Shown piece by piece: positions 27,774-34,818 of a stretch of DNA of 34,818 bases. The notes under the pieces were generated by a model. That model made no database searches, had not been told where the DNA came from, and saw nothing but the letters and a program-made list of their open reading frames with translations. The DNA is taken from contig JAPOYG010000266.1 of assembly GCA_026706755.1 (NCBI GenBank), positions 16,572-51,389 of the forward strand, written 5' to 3'. Numbering within the stretch: the stretch's first letter is position 1; each line of letters opens with the position of its first letter. This DNA is from Acidobacteriota bacterium (GTDB lineage: Bacteria > Acidobacteriota > Vicinamibacteria > Vicinamibacterales > UBA8438). A program made the translations under genes and the position numbers.

Positions 27774-29402
27774 GTGCCCGGCGCGCTGCACGGGCTCCTC
27801 CGCGTCATCGGGCGGACCCTCGGGCCGCAGCCGGCCTCCCGTCGACACCGGCCGCGAACCACAGTGGCGCGGAGGTCGGCGGTGCCGCGACTCCTGGGGG
27901 CCGAAACCGAGTATGCCGTGGCTGACCTCACCGGTGCTGTGGCGGGTGGCGGCGACCGCTTGGCCAAGGCACTCGTCAAGGCGGCGCTGGCGGAACGCCC
28001 CTCCATCAAACCGTTCCTCGCCAACGGCGGCAAGCTGTACGTCGATCAGGGCCTGCATCCGGAGTTCGCCACTCCGGAGTGCGCCGACCCGCGCGAAGTG
28101 CTGCGCTACATGCGCGCGGGCGATCGCATCCTGTCGTCGGCGGCGAAGCGCCTGCAGGTCGCGCGGCGGTACGGGCGCCCGATCGTGTTGCGGACCAACG
28201 TGGACTACGGCGGCGACGGCAACACATGGGGCTGTCACGAGTCGTATCTCCACCGCGGAGTGGACCCCGCAACGGCCGCGCGCCACCTGATCCCGCACCT
28301 CGTCTCGCGCGTCGTGTTCAGCGGCGCGGGCGGCTTCGATCCGCGGTCGAAAGGACTGCGCTTCACCCTGTCGCCGCGGTCCGTTTACATCGTCAAGGCG
28401 GTCTCGAGAGAGACGATGTCCGGGCGCGGCATCTTCAACACCAGGAACGAAGCGCTCAGCGATGCCCGGTACGGCCGGCTGCACGTAATCTGCGGTGAGA
28501 GCCTCTGTTCCGATCGGGCGACCTGGCTGAAGCTCGGGACGACGGCGCTCGTCGTCGCGCTCATCGAAGCGCGTGACGCTCCCGGAGCTGACGTGCAGCT
28601 CTCGGACCCCGTCGCGATGCTGCACACCATCGCTGCCGATCCAGAGTGCCAGGCGCTCCTCCAGCTCACCGACGGCCGTTACGCAACGGCCCTCGACATT
28701 CAGCGCGAGTACCTCTCGCGCTGCGAGCAGCGTCTCGGGGATCCGATCATGCCGGGCTGGGCCGAGCCGCTCTGCTCCGACTGGCGAGCCACGCTCGACA
28801 TGCTCGCGAACGACCCCGACCATGCGGCAACATCGCTGGACTGGGCCATCAAGCGACGCATCTATGCCCGCCGCGCCGAACGCCTCGGGTTTCCGTCGAC
28901 GACGTGGCGAGCCTGGACCACGGTGATCGACATGCTGCGACGGCGCGCCGGCACGACCCCGATCACAGCCCGCGCGATCCTGGGCCGATCGAGTCCGCTT
29001 CGTCCCGTGGTCCGGGATCTGACGCCGTACATGCGGGACGCCGGCCTCCACTGGTCTCAACTCGACGCGTTTCTGACGGTCCGCCAGGAACTGTTCGAGA
29101 TCGACACGCGGTTCGGCCAGCTCGGCGGGGACGGCATATTCGAACGACTCGACGCACGTGGGTTGCTCAGCCACCAGGTTGACGGCGTGGGGGACGTCGC
29201 AACGGCGGTCGACGAGCCGCCGGCGCACGGGCGCGCGAGAGTGCGGGCGCGCTTCGTTCGCGACCACGCCGGAGACACGGGCTTCGATGTGGATTGGCAC
29301 GAGATCGTCGATAGGCGCGACCCGGCCCGCTGGATTGATCTGAGCGACCCATTCGCGTCGCGCGCGGTGTGGCGCGAGGCCGCACGGGGACCCACGGCTT
29401 GA
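27774..29402 (+). CDS. PafA/Dop family protein, copy 2 (motifs intact)
   Basis: LLGAETEYAV, NGGKLYVDQGLHPEFATPEC, TNVDYGGDGNTWGCHESYL, GIFNTRNEAL, LHVICGESLCSDRATWLKLGTTALV, ALDIQREY, SLDWAIKRRIY. Confidence 0.93.
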   Translation: MPGALHGLLRVIGRTLGPQPASRRHRPRTTVARRSAVPRLLGAETEYAVADLTGAVAGGGDRLAKALVKAALAERPSIKPFLANGGKLYVDQGLHPEFATPECADPREVLRYMRAGDRILSSAAKRLQVARRYGRPIVLRTNVDYGGDGNTWGCHESYLHRGVDPATAARHLIPHLVSRVVFSGAGGFDPRSKGLRFTLSPRSVYIVKAVSRETMSGRGIFNTRNEALSDARYGRLHVICGESLCSDRATWLKLGTTALVVALIEARDAPGADVQLSDPVAMLHTIAADPECQALLQLTDGRYATALDIQREYLSRCEQRLGDPIMPGWAEPLCSDWRATLDMLANDPDHAATSLDWAIKRRIYARRAERLGFPSTTWRAWTTVIDMLRRRAGTTPITARAILGRSSPLRPVVRDLTPYMRDAGLHWSQLDAFLTVRQELFEIDTRFGQLGGDGIFERLDARGLLSHQVDGVGDVATAVDEPPAHGRARVRARFVRDHAGDTGFDVDWHEIVDRRDPARWIDLSDPFASRAVWREAARGPTA

Positions 29403-29430
29403 ACCTGCGGAGTTCGAGGGGGCTTGGACG

Positions 29431-30432
29431 ATGACCTACATTGACGAGATCATCGAGAAGCTCAGGCCGTTGTGTCAGCGGCCCGTGGAGGACTGGCCCC
29501 CCGAGGACATCGAGCGGGAGCGGGCGCTGCTGGTGGAGCTCGCCCACGCCAACAAGCTGCAGTACGACCCCTCCGCGGCCTACTGGATGAAGATCCCGCG
29601 CAACGTCGCCCCCAGCTCGACGAGAGCGGGGCGGCAGTCGACCGACGCCGAGTACTGGGGCTGGCACACCTGGATGGACGGGCCGGATTGTCGAGTGCTC
29701 GGCGCCACGCTGTGTCATCGCAGGCTCTCCTCCCACCTCGAGTTTCTGGGCGTGCCAGAGCATGAGAGCCACGCGATACTCGAGGTGGTCACGGGGATGG
29801 ACGTGTGGAGAGACTTCCTGTGCGACAGTGACGGCCGAGGCCGCATGCGCGAGTTCCACGACTGGTACGATCCGACGCTGGCCCCGCACGCCATCACGGC
29901 GTTGGTGCGGATCCTGAGCCAACGGCTCGAGGCGCCGTGCGCGCGGACCTTCACCGGGCAGGTCCTGGGCAACTACAAGCTCAGCCTCCTGTCTGCCCGC
30001 CGCGACCCCGGAAGCAGGGTCTTCCCCAAGCTGGATGACTACTGCTGGCAGCGGGCCAGGAAGGAGGCGCGGGAAGCCCGTGCCGTGCAGCGCGCACCAC
30101 CACCGCGCAACTTCGAGGAAGACGCGAGGGAACCCCGCGACACGACACCGTTCGATCCGACGGCGCGGCCACCAGCGTTTCGGAGCGGACAGACGATCGA
30201 CGATTACCTCGCGCAGGTCCTGCGGTGGCTGGCATGGAACAATCCGAGATTGGCGGACTGTCTTCGACGCCTGCCGACGCGCCGTCGCTTCGTGGTGCTC
30301 GTCTCGTGGGTCCTCGACCTGGACCGCACAGAAGTCGCGGAACTGCTGGAGACTACTTCGAACAACGTCGGGGTGATCCGGCACAGGGCGCTGTTGGCGC
30401 TCAGGCAGTGCGTTCGTGAGGACAGGCCATGA
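29431..30432 (+). CDS. Putative sigma-region-4/HTH regulatory protein
   Basis: C-term LRRLPTRRRFVVLVSWVLDLDRTEVAELLETTSNNVGVIRHRALLALRQCV matches sigma-70 region 4 layout; N-terminal part not recognised. Confidence 0.6.
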   Translation: MTYIDEIIEKLRPLCQRPVEDWPPEDIERERALLVELAHANKLQYDPSAAYWMKIPRNVAPSSTRAGRQSTDAEYWGWHTWMDGPDCRVLGATLCHRRLSSHLEFLGVPEHESHAILEVVTGMDVWRDFLCDSDGRGRMREFHDWYDPTLAPHAITALVRILSQRLEAPCARTFTGQVLGNYKLSLLSARRDPGSRVFPKLDDYCWQRARKEAREARAVQRAPPPRNFEEDAREPRDTTPFDPTARPPAFRSGQTIDDYLAQVLRWLAWNNPRLADCLRRLPTRRRFVVLVSWVLDLDRTEVAELLETTSNNVGVIRHRALLALRQCVREDRP

Positions 30433-31124
30433 CGAACCCCCGGGTGCTCAACAAGGACCGCGTCGACCAGTTCCTCGCCGACGTCAAGCGGACGGTGGAG
30501 ATCCCCGACGCGCTGGCGATCGGCTACGCCCTCGACAAGCTGTCTCCTGAGGAACGGACTCGGCTTGACGAGCTGCTCACCGCTTCGCCTGACGCCCGCG
30601 CAGAGCTCGATGCTCTCCGGGAGGCCGCCTCGAAGTGGCGCCGGAACGACGGCGAGGCGCATCTTGTCCCCGCTGCCGCGACGAGACGCCCGGCCGCACC
30701 GGAGGCGCGCGCGGAGGCAGCGGACGCCCTGCGGCAACGATTCCAGGAGGCCGCGGAGTGGTTCGTCGAGCAGAGGCTCTCGCCGGCGCTGGCTGGCGTC
30801 GCGTACGCCACCGCGGGAAGGGGGGAACGGCCGCCGATCCGCTGGTCGCTACGCCCGACAACCGGCGGGCTGCGCGTGCGAATCGCCTCCAAGAACATGG
30901 ATCTCGAAGGGGTGCGGTTGAACGTGTCGGTCGATCACCGCGTCTATGTGCCGCTGATGACGCGCGAGTGGCCCGATGTCGTCAGCGCCGAGTTCACCAT
31001 CTGCGACGAAGAGGGCGACCAGTTGTCCGAGAAGCCGAGGGTCACGATCGCCGTGACAGGGCAGGACGGTCCCGAGCCACCCGGCGCCGGGGAGGGGATG
31101 ATCGAGAACGAGGGCTCCAGTTGA
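30429..31124 (+). CDS. Putative anti-sigma-like protein
   Basis: ALAIGYALDKLSPEERTRLDELLTASPDARAELDALREAA resembles the anti-sigma N-terminal region; ATGA overlap with the sigma-like gene. Confidence 0.5.
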   Translation: MTNPRVLNKDRVDQFLADVKRTVEIPDALAIGYALDKLSPEERTRLDELLTASPDARAELDALREAASKWRRNDGEAHLVPAAATRRPAAPEARAEAADALRQRFQEAAEWFVEQRLSPALAGVAYATAGRGERPPIRWSLRPTTGGLRVRIASKNMDLEGVRLNVSVDHRVYVPLMTREWPDVVSAEFTICDEEGDQLSEKPRVTIAVTGQDGPEPPGAGEGMIENEGSS

Positions 31125-32149
31125 CCAAGGCGGACAGGCTTGCGCAGCTCCTGCGACCGGACACACTGCACCTGAACCGGGATGACGCGTGGCGGGAGCT
31201 CACGGCCGGTTTCACGGAATGCCTGCACGCGTTCGTGGCCGACGCGCGCCGCATGTCCAGGGACGAGGCAGACCGCTACCTCGCAGTTTACGAGGAGGGG
31301 ATCCAGTGGTGGAGGACGGACGTGGTGGGCCAGCTCCACTTCCCGAAGGAGGGCGGTTCGACGCTGTCGAGGGCCCAGGTCGAACGTCAGCTCGCGACGC
31401 TCGACCACCTCGTGCGAATCGCGCGGGTCACGGTCCGACCCTTCCGCGAGGTGCCTGACGAGGAGTGGGCGCTGGCCTGCCGCGATTGGCTCGAGGGACG
31501 GGCCGGTTGGTCAGCCAGCGTGGCCGTCGCCGGCGTCGGTCGGGACCAGGGCCGCGTAGATACGCTCCGCGCCGACGTGATGCCGGCCGGTGTGGGTCGC
31601 CTTTCCCGCCACCCGGTCGACGCGGCGGAGGGGTCGCCAACCGACGCGCTCTTTGAGGAATCGATGCGGATCGCCTGGCAGGCCGCGCAGGAGGCGTCGG
31701 AGCAGCGCGCGGCATACGACGCCCGGTACCGCCTCCTGGAGGGACCGCTCGCCGAGCATGACGCCGGAGAGGCGGCCACGAACCGGGCGCCCGTCCCGTC
31801 GCCCACCGGCGCGTCCGCCGCAGGCGCCGCGGCCCGGGCATGGTGCTACCTGCTACGCGGCAGGAAGGCCGTGCCGGATCCAGGCGTGGTGGTAATGGCG
31901 GGGATAGCGCGCGACGGCGACGGTCCATTCGAGCTGACGGAGGTAGAGCATATCGACAGGAAGGTCGCGGCGGTGGCGGAAGTCAACCGAGCGCGGGCCC
32001 GGGAGGGCCCATGGCTCGACACCATCGTCGTCGCGTCGGAACGGAACGGACGGCAGGCGGAAGAGGCGCTGAAGGGGTCCCCGGACCTTGGGTATCGCGT
32101 GCGCGTCGTCGTTGAACACGATCCCCGCAGGCTCGGACCCACCGCCTGA
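31121..32149 (+). CDS. Protein with C-terminal Lon/S16-like protease-fold domain
   Basis: TTG start overlapping the upstream TGA; GASAAGAAARAWCYLLRGRKAV...VVVMAGIARDGDGPFELTEVEHIDRKVAAVAE...LDTIVVASERNGRQAEEAL parallels Lon GPSAGIAMCTALVSCLTG..DVAMTGEITLRG..PIGGLKEKLLAA..KTVLIPFENKRDLEE. Confidence 0.55.
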   Translation: MTKADRLAQLLRPDTLHLNRDDAWRELTAGFTECLHAFVADARRMSRDEADRYLAVYEEGIQWWRTDVVGQLHFPKEGGSTLSRAQVERQLATLDHLVRIARVTVRPFREVPDEEWALACRDWLEGRAGWSASVAVAGVGRDQGRVDTLRADVMPAGVGRLSRHPVDAAEGSPTDALFEESMRIAWQAAQEASEQRAAYDARYRLLEGPLAEHDAGEAATNRAPVPSPTGASAAGAAARAWCYLLRGRKAVPDPGVVVMAGIARDGDGPFELTEVEHIDRKVAAVAEVNRARAREGPWLDTIVVASERNGRQAEEALKGSPDLGYRVRVVVEHDPRRLGPTA

Positions 32150-32154
32150 CTCGG

Positions 32155-32181
32155 GCGCGAGGTTCCGGCTCATGCTCGCGC
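32155..32181. terminator. Possible hairpin between convergent genes
   Basis: gcgcgag (32155-32161) ... ctcgcgc (32175-32181) in the 37-nt gap; no T tract. Confidence 0.25.
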
Positions 32182-32186
32182 GCTGG

Positions 32187-33365
32187 TCAGTCGCTGCGTA
32201 GGACGGTGATCCGGTCCATCTCGACAAACGTCGGCGGAAGCTGGTCGTACCGCAGCCCGCGTCGAGCCGCGGATTCCTGGCGGTCGCCTTCTGCCGTCGC
32301 GGCGCTCGGTTCCGTCATGTAGCTCGTCATCATGCCTGCGGCCGCCTCGTCTCCCAGGAAGGCGACCACATCGTAGCGCAGGTTCTGCAGGTCCTCACCC
32401 CCGAGCCAGACCTCAACATCGAAGGTCCGCTGCAGACGGTTCTTCCGCGCCGGAAGGCCATCCTCCATACGGGGGGACTGCACCCACCCTGGACAATGCA
32501 ACGCCCAGGGCCCGGGAGCCTCCCCACCGCATGAGGCGTGGGGGAAGACGAAGATCCAGACGTCCCGGAACGCTCCTCCCGCGAGGTAGCTGCCGCGGAC
32601 GCTGAAGCTGGATCCCCGTTGCTTGACGTCGCCATCCACGGGCTCCGTGATGCGTACCGTGGAGGGCCCGTACCAATCCCGCTGCACCTCACCCGGACGC
32701 CCGAAGGGCTGTACCAGACCCCCGAGCGCGAACGCGACCAGCAGGAGCATGACCACGACGAGCGCCATGGCCAGCACCCCGCGGCGGTGACGCCGGGCTT
32801 CCGTCGGCGGCACCTCTGCGCGGGTGGCCTCGGGAGAGAAATCGGACGCCTCGTCTGCAAGAGGATGTCCACCGTCGGCTTCCACGGTCCAGGCGTTCGG
32901 GAATCCGTTCCAGTCGTTCGCATGCACGGCCGGCAAGTGATCCGAGCGCCAGATGTGGAGAAGCTCGCGAGCCCGCTCGGCCCTTCGCCACAGCTCCCTG
33001 GCAAGCAGCGCTCGCGGGGCCGGTTCGGCGGGACCGAACCGGTCCAGCGACTGCCTCACAATCGCTGCGGTGAAACGCTGCTCACCGTTCAGCCCGCCGC
33101 GGTTCTCGATCCCCTGGCCCTCGAGGAACTCGAGGAGGGGCTTGTCATCTGCGCTGGCCGCTTCCTCTGCCTCGGCCGTCGCCACATAGAGCGCGACTGG
33201 AGTCTCCCGCACCAGGGCCTGCGACCGCGCGAGGCGGCCGAGCTCGTCGCGGCGCGCTCGCAACTGCTCCGCGATCTCCTTGTCGTCACCGGGAACGTCG
33301 CGCTCGAGCTGATCAAGGGTCTTGCCCTGGTAGTCGAGAACGGCTCGGGTCAGTTGATCGCGCAC
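32187..33365 (-). CDS. Hypothetical protein with a single central TM segment
   Basis: GVLAMALVVVMLLLVAFALGGLV TM segment; extracytoplasmic beta-rich C-terminal part; start codon GTG uncertain. Confidence 0.6.
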   Translation of the reverse strand: MRDQLTRAVLDYQGKTLDQLERDVPGDDKEIAEQLRARRDELGRLARSQALVRETPVALYVATAEAEEAASADDKPLLEFLEGQGIENRGGLNGEQRFTAAIVRQSLDRFGPAEPAPRALLARELWRRAERARELLHIWRSDHLPAVHANDWNGFPNAWTVEADGGHPLADEASDFSPEATRAEVPPTEARRHRRGVLAMALVVVMLLLVAFALGGLVQPFGRPGEVQRDWYGPSTVRITEPVDGDVKQRGSSFSVRGSYLAGGAFRDVWIFVFPHASCGGEAPGPWALHCPGWVQSPRMEDGLPARKNRLQRTFDVEVWLGGEDLQNLRYDVVAFLGDEAAAGMMTSYMTEPSAATAEGDRQESAARRGLRYDQLPPTFVEMDRITVLRSD

Positions 33366-33400
33366 GAGTCCCCCGTCACGCTCGAACGGTCCTCCTCCTG

Positions 33401-33898
33401 CTAGTCTGACGGCTCGGCGGCCGGGATGACAGCGCGCTCGAGCGTGTCCAGGCGCTGGTCGATCCGCGCGAACCCCTGTTCGATGGTGCGCATGCGTCCG
33501 TCGAGCCGGTGGTAGCCCTCCCGCATCTCGTCGCGCAAGCGGTCGATCCGGCTACCCAGGTCGCTTCGTACACCCTGGATCTCGCTCCGAAACTCGCCTC
33601 GCAAGCTTCCGATCTCGCTGCGGACGCTTCCGATCTCGGTTCCGATCTCGCTGCGGACGCTTCCGATCTCGCTCCCGATCTCGCTGCGCAAGCTCCCGAT
33701 CTCGCTCCCGAACTCGTCTCGCATGCTACGGAACTCGCTTCGGGTGCCTTCCCGCAGTTCCCGGACCTCGACTTCGACGCTGCCGATCCGGTTGCCCAGC
33801 AGGCCGATGCCCAGAGCCGCAATCCCGATGCCCGTCGTCAGGATCGTGCCGATGATGGCCTTCGTGTCCCCCGTCATCGCCATGACTCTACTCCTCAT
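33401..33898 (-). CDS. Membrane-anchored coiled-coil protein with 11-residue repeats
   Basis: N-term hydrophobic AIIGTILTTGIGIAALGIGLLG; EFGSEIGSLRS/EIGSEIGSVRS/EIGTEIGSVRS/EIGSLRGEFRS hendecads. Confidence 0.7.
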   Translation of the reverse strand: MRSRVMAMTGDTKAIIGTILTTGIGIAALGIGLLGNRIGSVEVEVRELREGTRSEFRSMRDEFGSEIGSLRSEIGSEIGSVRSEIGTEIGSVRSEIGSLRGEFRSEIQGVRSDLGSRIDRLRDEMREGYHRLDGRMRTIEQGFARIDQRLDTLERAVIPAAEPSD

Positions 33899-33979
33899 CT
33901 CCCGCGCCTCGCCTCACGAGTTCACCCTCGACCTTGAAGCTCTGGGCAAGCAAGACGGGTACCGCGCGGGCCGCGCGAG

Positions 33980-34818
33980 TCAGGGGAGCTGCTTCAGGAA
34001 GTTGACGACGTTCCAGATGTCTCGTTCCTCCAGGCGGGCGCCGAAGGCGTCCATCGCGAAGGCGGGACCGATGCCGTCACGGATGGCGACGAAGATCTCG
34101 CCGTCGCTGGCGCCGTGCTGCCACAGAGGGTCGGCGAGATTCGACGGGCGAGCGCCGTAGGCGGCGGTCGCGGCGGCGAGCGGACCGTCCCCCCGACCGG
34201 TCGTGCCGTGGCAGGAAGCGCAATACCGGGCGTAGGCGGCGGCTCCTGCGGCGAGCGAAGCGGGCGTCGCGAGCACGGGGTTGGTCAGGGCGCGGGCCTC
34301 CGGGTGCTCGTGCGGCGCGGCCGGATGTGCGGTCGGCGCCGCCGCGGGATCGCTCCGCGCCGCCGAATGCCCGGCCGTTGCGGCAGGATCCTCCGGAGAT
34401 GCGGCGGCGGCACCCTCGAGAGCGCGGAGCAGATCGGCCGTCGCCTCGCGGACAAAGCGGTCCCCGGCGATTCCGTCCGAGTAGACGGCCACGTCGATCG
34501 GCGTCTGTCCGCGACCGTTCTCCGCCCCCAGGTCGGCGCCGCGGGCCGCCAGCAGCTCGATGACGCTGTTCATGCCGTGCGCCGCCGCCGCGTGCAGCGC
34601 GGTGTCGCCCGCGTCGTTAGCCGCGCCGACGCTCCCGCCGAGGTCGAGGGCCGCGGCGACCGTCTCGCGGGCCAGGCGCTCCTCGGCCGCCGGTATCGTC
34701 GAGCCGAGCGCCGCCGACTCCACCGGGTTGTAGGACGAAAAGTCCCGCCGGTCGCGGATGAACGCGCTTCCCCCGCCGCGGTTGTAGCCGAGGCCCGCCG
34801 CGGCCATGAGCGGCGTCG
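33980..34818 (-). CDS. Ankyrin-repeat plus c-type cytochrome protein (N-terminus outside the window)
   Basis: TPLMAAAGLG read through the window edge, DTALHAAAAHGMNSVIELLAARGADL ankyrin; YARYCASCHGTTGRGDGPL heme c motif. Confidence 0.85.
   Translation of the reverse strand, partial: TPLMAAAGLGYNRGGGSAFIRDRRDFSSYNPVESAALGSTIPAAEERLARETVAAALDLGGSVGAANDAGDTALHAAAAHGMNSVIELLAARGADLGAENGRGQTPIDVAVYSDGIAGDRFVREATADLLRALEGAAAASPEDPAATAGHSAARSDPAAAPTAHPAAPHEHPEARALTNPVLATPASLAAGAAAYARYCASCHGTTGRGDGPLAAATAAYGARPSNLADPLWQHGASDGEIFVAIRDGIGPAFAMDAFGARLEERDIWNVVNFLKQLP

Noticed and set aside
24118-32149. 20S proteasome alpha/beta subunit genes next to the pup cassette
   Set aside because: None of the plus-strand ORFs shows an NTN-hydrolase N-terminal Thr motif; absence applies only to this window.
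33601-33720. CRISPR-like short repeats
   Set aside because: Repeats are in frame, imperfect, lack spacers, and encode coiled-coil hendecads.
1-34818. tRNA, rRNA, transposase or integrase genes marking a mobile island
   Set aside because: No such motifs or ORFs noticed by eye; a tRNAscan or profile search was not possible.

Overview
GC-rich bacterial window, probably Acidobacteriota-like (inference from overall composition and the ankyrin/cytochrome c protein at the right edge). About 32 kb of plus-strand genes, many joined by ATGA/GTGA/TTGA stop-start overlaps, face a short minus-strand block (32187-34818). The left part has a divergent Hsp70 set: GrpE, a DnaK with extra zinc ribbons, and a J-like TPR membrane protein lacking HPD. 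It also has an OmpA/MotB-like zinc-ribbon protein, a Ser/Thr kinase-TPR gene carrying an apparent +1 frameshift, and a PPC-repeat lipoprotein. The centre encodes a GTPase-like protein (double-GTPase/TRAFAC-like), a GAP1-N-like partner, a coiled-coil protein, a NrdG/PflA-like radical SAM protein, a ClpB-type AAA+ protein, and a MotA/ExbB plus MotB/OmpA-like pair. The right part contains a pupylation-like cassette: an Mpa/ARC-like AAA ATPase, a divergent PafA/Dop homologue, a 64-aa Pup-like modifier ending QKGGQ, and a canonical-looking PafA/Dop homologue. It is followed by a sigma-region-4-like protein, an anti-sigma-like protein and a Lon(S16)-like protease-fold protein. No 20S proteasome subunit gene is in the window. 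The main hypothesis is a GTPase/chaperone-linked, proteasome-independent Pup-like tagging system. All family calls come from reading motifs by eye; no database search was run.
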